Notes: generated by a model not told the origin, from the sequence alone. A stretch of DNA of 64,000 bases from Pseudomonas abyssi (GCF_002307495.1 NZ_NTMR01000009.1:231657-295656); one strand, 5' to 3'; shown: positions 27,597-36,814, counted from the first letter of the stretch. Made by a program: numbers and translations.

Positions 27597-29633
27597 TCAG
27601 CTACCGACTACGCCACCGTCGTTTTTCCATACAACCACGGTCGCCGAGCGCGGCGGACGGGTGGACGGCATCTTGTCCGGCCAGCTGCTGGTGTAGCCAC
27701 CGCCCGCGAACTGGGCGCCAGAAGTACCTTCACCCGGATGCTGGACGTTGATGAACAGGGTTTTCTGGTCCGGCGTCATGGTGATACCGGTGATTTCCTG
27801 ATCGATCGGGCCCACCAAAAAGCGCTTCAGATCGCCAGTGGTCGGATCCGCTACCAGCATGGCGCAGTTGCCGAAGGGGTCGTCCCAGCCGCTGTCCATC
27901 TGAATCCAGACACGGCTGTCCGGGTCGATCCACAGGCCGTCCGGCGAGCTGAGGATGTTGTCGGCGGTCAGCATGTCACCGTTCGGGTCATAGCCGATGT
28001 TGTTGGCAACGCCGCTGTCGCCATCATCTCCACCGAACAGGAAGATATCCCAGGTAAAGGTGGTCGCAGCCTGCTCGCCGTCTTCCTTCCAGCGAATGAT
28101 GTGGCCGTGGTTGTTGGCCGCACGCGGGTTGGCTTCGTTGAGGTTGCTGTCGTTGCGGTTGGAGTTGTTGGTCAGGGTGAAGTAGACATCACCATTGGCC
28201 GGGTCAACTGCACCCCACTCCGGACGGTCCATCGGCGTAGCGCCCATGAAGTCCGCAGCCAGACGGGTGTTGACCAGCACGTCAGCCTGGCTGGTGAAGC
28301 CGTTGGCTTCGGTCAGGCCGTTCTCGCCGTAGACCAGCGGCATCCACTCGCCAGTGCCGTCATCGTTGAACTTGGCAACGTACAGAATGCCTTCGTCCAG
28401 CATGCTGCCGTTGGCAGTAGCGGCGTTGTAGTTGGCTGCGGTGACAAATTTGTAGATGTACTCGAAGCGCGAGTCATCACCGGAGTAGCAGACCACCGGC
28501 TTGCCTTCTTCAGCCGGAGCGAAAACCACACCTTCGTGGCCAAAGCGACCCATGGAAGTGCGTTTTTTCGGGTTGCTGCTCGGGTCGAACGGGTCGATCT
28601 CGACCATCCAGCCGAAGCAGACCGGCTCGTTGCGGTAGTCACCGGTGGCGTCGGCAGCCTTGATGCTGGCGTCGAAGCGGATGTACTCGTCAGCGCCGTT
28701 GTCGGCCAGCTCCCAGGCCCAACGACCAGTACCGCTCGGTACCCCGTAGCGCGCGTGCTCACGCGGGTTGTCGCCCTTGTTGGTGAAGTAACCGGCCCAG
28801 TTTTCCTCGGCGGCCATGTAGGTGCCCCAGGGGGTGTAGCCGTTACCGCAGTTGTTCAGCGTACCGCGGGTCATGGTGCCGTTGGGGCTGTACAGGGTCT
28901 TGACGAAATCGCTGCCGCGAACCGGGCCGTGGATTTCCATCGGCGTCAGGGCGGTGATGCGACGGTTCATGCTGTCGGGCTGCACGCTCCACTCGTTGTT
29001 CGCGCCCTTGACGATGCGCACCACGGAAACACCGTGGGCGTTCATTTCCTTGCGCACTTCGTCAGCCGGACGCAGACCGCCAACCAGCGGCGGCGTCGCG
29101 CCACTGGACAGCGAGACACCCTGAGCCGAGGCGTGCATCAGGCGCGGCTCAACGTACTCGTGGTTGAGTACCAGCAGACCGTCTTCCGAGCTGTCATTGA
29201 TCGGGTAGAAGTGCATACCATCGTGGTGCGAGCCAATCTGCTCGGCCTGGTCATCGCCGGTGTTGTTCACCGAAAACGACGGAAAGCTACCCAGGATCGG
29301 TGTACCCCAGGGAATAATCACCTGGTAGCTGTAACCCTCGGGCACGACGATTTCATCGGCGGTGCTGACGGCAACAGCGGAAAAGCCCAGCAGGTCAGCA
29401 GCCGGCGGCTCACCAGCGTCATCATCATCGTCAGAGTCGCTGTTGCACCCGGCCAGTCCCAGACCGAAGAAGCCCAGCGCAGCAGCGCCAGCGCTGCCCT
29501 TGAGTACCTGACGACGGGCCAGGCGGGCCTCCAGCACGCTGGAGAACAGCGGGTTCATCTCACGGGTGCTCAATGGCTCATCCCCAGCCCCGTTGTCGAC
29601 ATACACCAGCTGATCACGTTGTTCGATGGACAT
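27597..29633 (-). CDS. phoX: PhoX-family alkaline phosphatase, Tat lipoprotein
   Basis: 678 aa from ATG 29631-29633 with GGAAGGA upstream. N-terminus has a twin-arginine motif ARRQVLKGSAG (near residue 38-48), a hydrophobic stretch and a lipobox GLAGC followed by an acidic tether (NSDSDDDDD). The mature protein matches the DUF839/PhoX phosphatase family (SHHDGMHFYPI, LLVLNHEYVEP, NNCGNGYTPWGTYMAAEENW in parts). PhoX enzymes are Ca/Fe-dependent, folded in the cytosol and Tat-exported, releasing phosphate from organic esters. Three CTGTCAY half-sites upstream suggest PhoB control. Confidence 0.9.
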   Translation of the reverse strand: MSIEQRDQLVYVDNGAGDEPLSTREMNPLFSSVLEARLARRQVLKGSAGAAALGFFGLGLAGCNSDSDDDDDAGEPPAADLLGFSAVAVSTADEIVVPEGYSYQVIIPWGTPILGSFPSFSVNNTGDDQAEQIGSHHDGMHFYPINDSSEDGLLVLNHEYVEPRLMHASAQGVSLSSGATPPLVGGLRPADEVRKEMNAHGVSVVRIVKGANNEWSVQPDSMNRRITALTPMEIHGPVRGSDFVKTLYSPNGTMTRGTLNNCGNGYTPWGTYMAAEENWAGYFTNKGDNPREHARYGVPSGTGRWAWELADNGADEYIRFDASIKAADATGDYRNEPVCFGWMVEIDPFDPSSNPKKRTSMGRFGHEGVVFAPAEEGKPVVCYSGDDSRFEYIYKFVTAANYNAATANGSMLDEGILYVAKFNDDGTGEWMPLVYGENGLTEANGFTSQADVLVNTRLAADFMGATPMDRPEWGAVDPANGDVYFTLTNNSNRNDSNLNEANPRAANNHGHIIRWKEDGEQAATTFTWDIFLFGGDDGDSGVANNIGYDPNGDMLTADNILSSPDGLWIDPDSRVWIQMDSGWDDPFGNCAMLVADPTTGDLKRFLVGPIDQEITGITMTPDQKTLFINVQHPGEGTSGAQFAGGGYTSSWPDKMPSTRPPRSATVVVWKNDGGVVGS

Positions 29634-29694
29634 CGATTCCTTCCTCTCAGGTTTTTTGGTTTGTTTGAAAACCCAAACAGGATGGCGAGCAAAA

Positions 29695-29756
29695 ATGACA
29701 GGACGAGCCGAAAGCCATGAAGCTTTTATGGTCGATGACAGACATTGGAGTGACAG
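29695..29756 (-). promoter_or_regulatory. Pho-box-like half-sites upstream of phoX
   Basis: On the minus strand CTGTCAC (29750-29756), CTGTCAT (29735-29741) and CTGTCAT (29695-29701) precede phoX. The PhoB consensus is a tandem CTGTCAT repeat with 11-bp periodicity; here the first two are 15 bp apart, so the fit is partial. Confidence 0.4.
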
Positions 29757-29799
29757 GTAGATTACAGCGCGGGCGCTAGCGCCCAACGCTGGCAGAATA

Positions 29800-31539
29800 T
29801 CAGCGACGGGGCGTGAGCAAGGTATCCAGCGAGGCGCGCAACTTGCCCGCCTTGATCGGCTTGTTGAGCACCGCAACGCCCAGCGAACGCGCGCCCTGGC
29901 GACACTCTTCGGTACGGTCGGCGGTGATCATCAGCGCGGGCAGCTCTGCACCAAATTGCTCACGCAGTGCCGTCAGCGCCTGCAGCCCGGTGCGGCCGCC
30001 GTCCAGGTGGTAGTCGACCAGCGCTAGATCCGGCGCACGGCCCTGCAGGCAACTCAGCGCCTGCTCAAGGTCCGCGGCCGTCAGCACATCGGCGCCCCAC
30101 TGCTGCAGCAAGCCCTGCATGCTTTGCAGCACCATGTGCTCGTTGTCGATCACCAGCAGGCGGCGCCCCTGCAAAGGCACCGCCAGATGGGCGCCCAGGC
30201 TGCTGCGCTGCTGGCTGATCAGCGGCTGCCGGGCCAGCGGCACGCGCACGCTGAACACCGAACCGCGCCCCAAGCGCGAGCGCACCTGCACCTCGACCTT
30301 AAGCAGGCGCGCGATGCGCTCGACAATCGCCAGCCCCAACCCCACGCCACGGCGCTGACCGGGCCGACCGAAATCGAGCTGGCTGAACTCCTGAAAAATC
30401 TGTCGGAAGTGGGCCCGGTCGATACCGCGCCCGGTATCCCAAACCTCGATCCACAAGTCACTGCCGCGCCGTCGGCACCCCACCAGCACACCGCCGCTTT
30501 CGGTGTACCGAATGGCGTTGCTGATAAAGTTGCGCAGGATCCGGCTCAGCAGACGGAAGTCCGTATGCACCGCATGGGCACAGGTGCGACTGCGCAAGCC
30601 GACGCCGGCGGCCTCGGCCACACTGCCAAACTCGCAGAGCAGCGGTTGCAGCAGTTCATCCACGCTGCAATCGCTGTACTCTGGCTGCAGGTTCGGCTGA
30701 TCCAGGCGCGAGATATCCAGCAGGTCACTGAGCATATCTTCCGCACTTTCCAGCGCGGTGTGAGAACGCTCCACCAGCAGCCGGGCACTGGCGGGCAGGT
30801 CGACGTCACCCAGGGTAGCCATCAGCAGACGAGCTGCGTTCAGCGGCTGCAGCAGATCGTGACTGGCTGCAGCGAGATAGCGATCCTTGCTGCGATTGGC
30901 CTGCTCGGCGGCATCACGTGCCTTGCGCAACTCACCCTGGGTGCGCTCATGCTCGATGATCTCGTAGCGCAGACTCTCGTTCAGTCCCTCCAGCTCATGG
31001 GTGCGCTGCTGTACTCGCTGCTCCAGCTCGTCGTTGAGCTGCTGCATGGCCAGCTGCGCCTGCTTGCGCTCGGTGACATCGGCGACGAAAGCCTCAATCA
31101 CGTGGTCATTGGCATCCGGGCGCAGCAGAATATTCATGCGTACGTCCATCAGCGAGCCATCGGCCCTTGCCAGCCGGGTCTCGTAGCCCGTCAGCTCACC
31201 CTTGCGCAGCAGCTGTTGGCGGATACGCTGAAACTCGGACTCGCCACCAATAAAGAACTGCCCCCCCAAGGAACCGCGCGCGGCCACCAGCTCGGCCGCC
31301 GACTGGTAGCCGAGCATCCGCGCCAGCGAGCGGTTGGCCATACGCAGGCCATCGGCCAGGCTGGCCTGAAAAATCCCGTGAACCGCATTCTCGAACAGCC
31401 ACTTGTAGCGGTTACGCTCCGCTTCCAGCTCCTCCAGCCGCGCCAGCAGCTCCGGATAGTAGCTCTTGCGCGATGACTGCGACCCTAGCCCGAGCAGCCC
31501 GGTGAGCACATCCCGGCGCGGGTCAGAGGGCCTCGGCAT
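29800..31539 (-). CDS. ercS: PAS hybrid histidine kinase with receiver domain (ErcS-like)
   Basis: 579 aa from ATG 31537-31539, supported by GAGGT upstream; its start overlaps the ercA 3' end by 17 bp. PAS domain at ~45-160 (ENAVHGIFQASLADG), coiled coil to ~215, HisKA with SHDLLQPLNAARLL, HATPase with NFISNAIRYTESGG, DTGRGI and GVGLGLAIVERIA, then a receiver domain (LLVIDNEHMV, LVDYHLDGG, MITAD, NKPIK). No TM helix, so a soluble kinase. The HDLLQPL phosphobox and pairing with ErcA match ErcS/ErcS' kinases that control PQQ-dependent ethanol oxidation in P. aeruginosa; orthology is inferred. Confidence 0.8.
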   Translation of the reverse strand: MPRPSDPRRDVLTGLLGLGSQSSRKSYYPELLARLEELEAERNRYKWLFENAVHGIFQASLADGLRMANRSLARMLGYQSAAELVAARGSLGGQFFIGGESEFQRIRQQLLRKGELTGYETRLARADGSLMDVRMNILLRPDANDHVIEAFVADVTERKQAQLAMQQLNDELEQRVQQRTHELEGLNESLRYEIIEHERTQGELRKARDAAEQANRSKDRYLAAASHDLLQPLNAARLLMATLGDVDLPASARLLVERSHTALESAEDMLSDLLDISRLDQPNLQPEYSDCSVDELLQPLLCEFGSVAEAAGVGLRSRTCAHAVHTDFRLLSRILRNFISNAIRYTESGGVLVGCRRRGSDLWIEVWDTGRGIDRAHFRQIFQEFSQLDFGRPGQRRGVGLGLAIVERIARLLKVEVQVRSRLGRGSVFSVRVPLARQPLISQQRSSLGAHLAVPLQGRRLLVIDNEHMVLQSMQGLLQQWGADVLTAADLEQALSCLQGRAPDLALVDYHLDGGRTGLQALTALREQFGAELPALMITADRTEECRQGARSLGVAVLNKPIKAGKLRASLDTLLTPRR

Positions 31540-32686
31540 AGACGACCTCAACGTCCTTCAGGCTGGACTCGCGCGGGTTGGTCAGAATGCAGGGGTCATC
31601 CATGGCGTGCAGCGACAAGGTGCGCAGATCACTGGTGCTGACCCCGTGCATGCGCAAACTCTGATGAAAGCCCATCGCCTCCTTCAGGTCGATCAGGTGC
31701 TGAATCAGGCGCGCGCGCACCTGCGGCGTCGTCAGCCCACGGGTATCAATATCCAGCGCATTGGCAATCACCTTGAAGCGCTCCGGCGCGGCGTCAAAGT
31801 TAAAGGCCACCACGTGTTCGACCAGGATGGCGTTGCACAGCCCGTGTGGCAGGTCGAGAAAGCCGCCAAGGCTGTGCGACATGGCGTGCACGGCGCCCAG
31901 AATGGCGTTGGAAAAAGCCAGCCCCGCCTGCAGGCTGCCCAGCATGACCTGCTCGCGCACGGCCAGGTCCTGCGGGTCACGCATCATCTTGACCAGGTTG
32001 GCATTGAGCAAGCGCATGGCTTCCAGCGCATGAGCATCGGTCATCGGCCCGCTACCGGTCGAGACAAAGGCCTCGATGGCATGCACCATGGCGTCGATGC
32101 CGGTGCAGGCCGACAGGAAGGTATCCATGGTGGAGGTGGTTTCCGGGTCGATCAGCGACACATCCGGCACCACCGCCTTGCTGATGATGGAAAACTTCAC
32201 CTTCTCCTGCTGGTCGGAAATGATCACAAACTGCGAGACATCGGCCGAGGTGCCGGCGGTGGTCGGGATACAGATCAGCGGGGGGATGGGTGCACGGATG
32301 GTGTCCACGCCTTCAAAGGTCAGGATGTGCCGGTCATGGGCCACGGCAATACCAATGGCCTTGGCGCAGTCAATCGGACTGCCGCCACCAATCGCCACAA
32401 TCACGTTGCAGCCGGCGGCCCGATACACCTCGGCGCCGTGCATCACCTCTTCGGTGCGTGGGTTGGCCGATACCTGGGTAAACAGCACGTAGTCGATGCC
32501 CTGCTCCTGCAGGCTTTCCTCCACGTCCATCACCCAGCCGGCGGCCTGCACGCCCGGGTCCGACACCAGCAACACCTTGCGGGCGCCAAAAGTGGAGGCG
32601 TAATTGGCGACGGTCTTGCGCGATCCGGCGCCAAAAATGATCTCTGGCGTAACGAACTTGCGCAACTGGCTGACATCGTAGGACAT
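31523..32686 (-). CDS. ercA: Iron-containing alcohol dehydrogenase (ErcA-like)
   Basis: 387 aa group III Fe-ADH. N-terminal nucleotide-binding part with AIGGGSPIDCAKAI, then TTAGTSADVSQF, and metal ligands in the C-terminal helical domain: D in TGIDAMVHAIEA, H in NAILGAVHAMSHSLGG, H in DLPHGLCNAILVEHV. This family oxidises or reduces short alcohols with NAD; in the P. aeruginosa Erc system the homologue ErcA has a regulatory role in ethanol oxidation. The kinase gene follows with overlapping ends, so they form a two-gene operon. Confidence 0.88.
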   Translation of the reverse strand: MSYDVSQLRKFVTPEIIFGAGSRKTVANYASTFGARKVLLVSDPGVQAAGWVMDVEESLQEQGIDYVLFTQVSANPRTEEVMHGAEVYRAAGCNVIVAIGGGSPIDCAKAIGIAVAHDRHILTFEGVDTIRAPIPPLICIPTTAGTSADVSQFVIISDQQEKVKFSIISKAVVPDVSLIDPETTSTMDTFLSACTGIDAMVHAIEAFVSTGSGPMTDAHALEAMRLLNANLVKMMRDPQDLAVREQVMLGSLQAGLAFSNAILGAVHAMSHSLGGFLDLPHGLCNAILVEHVVAFNFDAAPERFKVIANALDIDTRGLTTPQVRARLIQHLIDLKEAMGFHQSLRMHGVSTSDLRTLSLHAMDDPCILTNPRESSLKDVEVVYAEAL

Positions 32687-32902
32687 GCTTTGGCATCCGC
32701 GTTGTTGTTGTAATGCTGAGGGCTCGACCGGGCGTGGCAGAGCCGCACAGGCGGTCCCGGCAGACTACCCCAAAGTCAGTCGCTTTATAAGCCGCCTGGG
32801 CGCGAACTAAGACTGAAGTAGCAGCGGCTCAGCCCCTAAGTTGCATGGCTCGCCCACCCGCTGCTCGCCAGCATGGAGACACAACAACAAGGATGATTCG
32901 CC

Positions 32903-35035
32903 ATGTCTGTGCGACGCCAATCGGCCCGGCATCTGCTGCTGGCCTGCCTGCTTTGTCTGCTCGGCTCGGCTCTGCGTGCCGAGGGCCAGCACACGACCGA
33001 CTGGCAGCCGGCGGTACAGCAACTGTTCCCCAGCGCCACCCGCCTGATCGAGAAGCAGGGAACGCCGCCGGTCTATCAAGCCTTTCAGCTCGACCAATTG
33101 CTCGGCTACGCCTTCGAATCCACCGACTACTCGGCCCTGCAGGGTTTTGGCGGCAAACCCATCCGCCTGCTGATCGGCCTCACGCCCGAGGGTAAACTGA
33201 CCGGTGTCACCGTGCTGTCACATCATGAACCGGTGTTTGTGCACGGCATGGGCGAGCAGCCGCTGTTCGACTTTACTGCCCAGTACGCCGGGCGCAACAT
33301 CGCCACACCTATCGTTGTCGGCAGCCAGCACGGCGGTGCGGCGGACGGTGACAGCGTCAGCTACATCGACGGCGTGGCCAAGGCCACCGTATCGGTCGTG
33401 ATCCTCAACGAAACCGTGCTGCAGTCAGCCATGACGGTAGCACGCGCCCTGCTCCCCGACTTTATTCAAGGGCCGCAGGCCATCGCTCGCCAGGACGTGT
33501 TCACGCCCCTTGACTGGCAACAACTGCGCGAGCAGCAACTGGTGCAACGCTGGCAGCTGGATGCGGCCAGCGTGGAGAACGCGCTGGGCAACAGCCTGGC
33601 CTTCTACTCGGGCCTGCCAGGCACGGCGGATCAGCCGTTCAGCGAGCTGTACTTCGCCTACCTGAACACCCCCATGAGCGGACGCAACCTGCTCGGCGAC
33701 CAGGCCTTTGCTCAGCTGCAGGCCGAACTGCAACCCGGCGAACATGCCCTGCTGGTGATGTCGCGCGGGCGCTACGGCCATGTACCAGACGACTTTATCC
33801 CTGCCACTGCCCCCAGTCGCATCACGCTGCTGCAGCATGGCTTGGCGATTGAGCTACATGACATGAACTTCAACAACGGCAACCTGCTGCCGCTGCTACC
33901 CGTGGCGGGCGCTGACTGGCGAGCCCATCTCTTTCGCATCAAAGCCCACGCCGCCTTCAACCCGGTTGACCCGGCAGCCCTGCAGCTGAACGTCACCCTG
34001 CGCCGCAACCCGCTTAGCGAACAGTTCGCGCAGTTCGAGCAGCCCCTGAACCTGGATCACGGGCTGTTCGAACTCAGCGCCGCGCCAGCCCGCGCTGCGC
34101 CGACGCCAATCTGGGTGCAGATGTGGCAGCAGCGCAGTTGGCAGATTGGCACGCTGCTGCTGGCCCTGGCGCTGGTCAGTCTGGTATTTGTGCGCCAGCA
34201 TCAGATCAGCCGGCACGCGCGCGCTTTCCACGCCCTGCGCGCCGGCTTTCTGCTGTTCACCTTGGTGTTTATCGGCTTTTACGCCCAGGGCCAGCTGTCG
34301 GTGGTGAACATCTTTACCCTGCTGCTGGCCATCAAGGACGGCTTTGATATTCGCGTCTTCTTGCTGGATCCGGTGATCTTCATTCTCTGGACCTTCACCT
34401 TTGTCAGTCTGTTTCTCTGGGGGCGTGGCCTATTCTGCGGCTGGCTCTGTCCGTTCGGTGCACTACAGGAAATGGTCAGCTGGGTGGCAAAAAAGCTGCG
34501 TCTGCGCCAATGGAAGATCAGCGAACGCTGGCACCGCCGCCTGCAGTGGCTCAAGTACGCGATTGTGCTGGTACTGGTCAGCTCTGCCCTCTACTCACTG
34601 ACGCTGGCCGAGCGACTGGCCGAGGTGGAACCGTTCAAAACCTCGATCACCCTGGGCTTTGTCCGGACCTGGCCGTTCGTGCTGTACGCCCTGCTGCTGC
34701 TGGGTGTGGGCCTGTTTGTGCACAAGTTCTATTGCCGCTATGTCTGCCCCCTCGGTGCCGGCCTGGCCATCCTCGGCCGCCTGCGCCTGTTCTCCTGGCT
34801 GACGCGCATCAAGGCCTGCGGCAAGCCCTGCCAACACTGCCACAACCAATGCGAGATCGGTGCGATCAAGCGCAGCGGCGCCATCGACTACGACGAATGC
34901 ATCCAGTGTCTGGAGTGCATCGTGATACTGAATAACGAGGACCAGTGTGTGGACGCCATCCGCGCACGCAAGCAGGCCGCGCGAGCGAAACGCGCCAACA
35001 ATGTCATCGTCAGCGACTGGGCACCCCAGCGCTAA
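32903..35035 (+). CDS. NosR/NirI-family FMN-binding, iron-sulfur membrane protein
   Basis: 710 aa. Signal peptide, periplasmic FMN-binding domain at ~80-180 (FVHGMGEQPLFDFTAQYAG, DGVAKATVSVVIL), an extra periplasmic domain, then six or so TM helices with CGWLCPFGALQE and CRYVCPLGAGLAIL, and a C-terminal ferredoxin-like segment (CGKPCQHCHNQC, ECIQCLECIVILNNEDQC). This is the full NosR architecture. NosR passes electrons to nitrous oxide reductase, but no nosZ or other nos genes are in the window, and a cupin gene follows instead. A homologue with another electron acceptor is possible. Confidence 0.88.
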   Translation: MSVRRQSARHLLLACLLCLLGSALRAEGQHTTDWQPAVQQLFPSATRLIEKQGTPPVYQAFQLDQLLGYAFESTDYSALQGFGGKPIRLLIGLTPEGKLTGVTVLSHHEPVFVHGMGEQPLFDFTAQYAGRNIATPIVVGSQHGGAADGDSVSYIDGVAKATVSVVILNETVLQSAMTVARALLPDFIQGPQAIARQDVFTPLDWQQLREQQLVQRWQLDAASVENALGNSLAFYSGLPGTADQPFSELYFAYLNTPMSGRNLLGDQAFAQLQAELQPGEHALLVMSRGRYGHVPDDFIPATAPSRITLLQHGLAIELHDMNFNNGNLLPLLPVAGADWRAHLFRIKAHAAFNPVDPAALQLNVTLRRNPLSEQFAQFEQPLNLDHGLFELSAAPARAAPTPIWVQMWQQRSWQIGTLLLALALVSLVFVRQHQISRHARAFHALRAGFLLFTLVFIGFYAQGQLSVVNIFTLLLAIKDGFDIRVFLLDPVIFILWTFTFVSLFLWGRGLFCGWLCPFGALQEMVSWVAKKLRLRQWKISERWHRRLQWLKYAIVLVLVSSALYSLTLAERLAEVEPFKTSITLGFVRTWPFVLYALLLLGVGLFVHKFYCRYVCPLGAGLAILGRLRLFSWLTRIKACGKPCQHCHNQCEIGAIKRSGAIDYDECIQCLECIVILNNEDQCVDAIRARKQAARAKRANNVIVSDWAPQR

Positions 35036-35068
35036 ACCAGCAGCACCACAACAACAAAGGACGTCACC

Positions 35069-35497
35069 GTGAAAAATCTGGACTTAGGTCATATCCAATG
35101 GAGCCAACTACCCGGCTTCGACAACTTCGACTACTGCGTGCTGAGTGTCGACCGCCCGAACAAGCTGGTCGATGTGCTGTTTCACTTCCATGAGAACGAC
35201 CCGATCGTGCTGCACCGCCATTGCGCGGTAAACCACACCTTCGTGATCAGTGGCGAGCACCGCCTGTTTCACGCCAACGGTGACCTCAAGGAAGTTCGCC
35301 CCACCGGCAGCTACACCATCAGCCAGCCCGACACTACCCCGCACCGCGAATGCGGCGGCGAAGGCGGTACCTTGGTGCTGTTCAGCATTCGCGGTACCGA
35401 GGGCGTCATGTATGAAATCCTGGATGATCAGGAGAACCTGATTGCCATGTTCGACATGGATGCCTTCGAGGCACTGCACGCGGCAAACGCGCTGTAA
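35069..35497 (+). CDS. Small cupin-fold protein
   Basis: 142 aa, GTG start with AAGGA upstream, 33 bp after the NosR-like gene and probably cotranscribed. The pattern FHENDPIVLHRHCAVNHTFVISGEH gives a His-rich cupin motif 1 (HRH...H) and PDTTPHRECGGEGG a second metal-binding segment. Resembles ChrR/cupin-type proteins without a known catalytic role. Its link to the NosR-like protein is positional only. Confidence 0.7.
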   Translation: MKNLDLGHIQWSQLPGFDNFDYCVLSVDRPNKLVDVLFHFHENDPIVLHRHCAVNHTFVISGEHRLFHANGDLKEVRPTGSYTISQPDTTPHRECGGEGGTLVLFSIRGTEGVMYEILDDQENLIAMFDMDAFEALHAANAL

Positions 35498-35583
35498 CAC
35501 ATTGGCCGAGCGCAGCAGAGCGCCGCGCTTGAGCCCTCCCCCGTGGCTGCTAGAATGCTGGCTTTTCAAGGGAGAGCGTCGGC

Positions 35584-35880
35584 ATGCCCGCCAAGCAAGC
35601 ACAGGTCAGTACCCCCCACGCCAGCCGTTACATCACTCGGCTGTGCAAGCATTTTGCACACAAGGTGGAGTCCACCTGGGACGATCAGCAGGGTATTACC
35701 AACTTTCCGTTCGGCCGCTGTGTGATGCAGGCCGACGCTGCGCAACTGGCGCTGCACTGCACCGCCGATGATGAGACTCAGCTCGAGCGCGTGTGCTGGG
35801 TGGTCACCGACCACCTGGAGCGCTTCTCGGTGGCGGTGGAGCAAGGCGAAGCCTTGAGCGTGGAGTGGCAGGCGGCCTGA
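35584..35880 (+). CDS. DUF2218-family protein
   Basis: 98 aa. ASRYITRLCKHFAHKV and FPFGRCVMQADAAQLALHC match DUF2218, a small family of unknown function often encoded near iron-siderophore transport genes. It is convergent with the substrate-binding protein gene (19-bp gap). No signal peptide or TM helix; probably cytosolic. The start ATG 35584 has GGGAGAG upstream. Confidence 0.85.
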   Translation: MPAKQAQVSTPHASRYITRLCKHFAHKVESTWDDQQGITNFPFGRCVMQADAAQLALHCTADDETQLERVCWVVTDHLERFSVAVEQGEALSVEWQAA

Positions 35881-35899
35881 ACCGCCTGCGTTGTATAGC

Positions 35900-36814
35900 T
35901 TACGGCTTGCTCGCCTTGACCATGTTTTCGACGTCATCAATCACTTGCATGGCGGCCAGCGGGCCGCCAACAGACGTCCACAGCGAGCCGTCTACCGGCG
36001 CCATCTGGCCAGACTGCACCGCCCCCAGCTGCTGAAACGCCGGGGTATCACGCGCCTGGTTCAGCGCATCGGCGGCCTCACCGGTACCCGCCAGGGTGCC
36101 CACTACCAGCCAGTCGGCGTCCAGCAAGTCCAGCGACTCCAGACTCAGCGCCTGTGAATGGGTAAAGCCAGGCTCACGCTGCTGCTCGGGGCGCACAAAA
36201 CCCAGCTCCTTGACGATCTGGCTGGCGAAGGAGTCCTCCAACATATAGACCGGGCCCTTGGGGTTCCAGCGCACAATGCTCATGCTCTGCCCCTGTTGCG
36301 CCGCCAGCGCCTCACGCGCTTGCAGAACACGGGTCTGATAACTGGCGCTGAACGCCTCGGCGGCGTCCGGATCGCCCAGCACATCGGCAATCAGTTGCAG
36401 GCTGCTCTGCCAGGGTTCACCGGGCTTGGCGGTTACCACGGTCGGCGCAATCGCGCGGTACAGCTCCAACGTCTCGGGGCGATCGGTCGCGGTGAGAATC
36501 AGGTCAGGCTGCAGTTCCAGCAGCAGCTCGGTGTTGACGTTGCCCAGGTCACCAATGATATCGATCTGCGGCGCGCGCGCGCTCAGGTAGCCAGGTAACC
36601 CGCTTTGTCCGCGGCCATTAACCGCGCCAACCGGCGTTTTTCCCAGGGCCAGCATGGCATCCAGATCCAGCTCGCTGAGCGCCACAACGCGTTGCGGTTG
36701 GTCAGGGACATCGACGGTCTCGCCATAGGCATCGGTCACACTGCGCGCCTGGGCCGGCAACGCAAAAAGCAGCAGGGTCACTGCAGCAACAAAACCCTTG
36801 AGCAGATCAGACAT
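35900..36814 (-). CDS. Ferric-siderophore ABC transporter, periplasmic binding protein (FecB/FepB type)
   Basis: 304 aa from ATG 36812-36814 with AAGGAG upstream; longer readings are not supported. Signal peptide (VAAVTLLLFALPAQA) and type III binding-protein fold (PQRVVALSELDLDAMLALGKTPVGA, LLELQPDLILTATD, SLESLDLLDADWLVVGTL in parts). Last gene of the transport operon; its start overlaps the ATPase stop by 8 nt. Ligand could be a catecholate or hydroxamate siderophore. Confidence 0.88.
   Translation of the reverse strand: MSDLLKGFVAAVTLLLFALPAQARSVTDAYGETVDVPDQPQRVVALSELDLDAMLALGKTPVGAVNGRGQSGLPGYLSARAPQIDIIGDLGNVNTELLLELQPDLILTATDRPETLELYRAIAPTVVTAKPGEPWQSSLQLIADVLGDPDAAEAFSASYQTRVLQAREALAAQQGQSMSIVRWNPKGPVYMLEDSFASQIVKELGFVRPEQQREPGFTHSQALSLESLDLLDADWLVVGTLAGTGEAADALNQARDTPAFQQLGAVQSGQMAPVDGSLWTSVGGPLAAMQVIDDVENMVKASKP

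Noticed and set aside
27738..29720. 660-aa plus-strand open frame opposite phoX
   Set aside because: No recognisable domain, rich in Val/Gly/Ala, and antisense to a well-supported PhoX protein.
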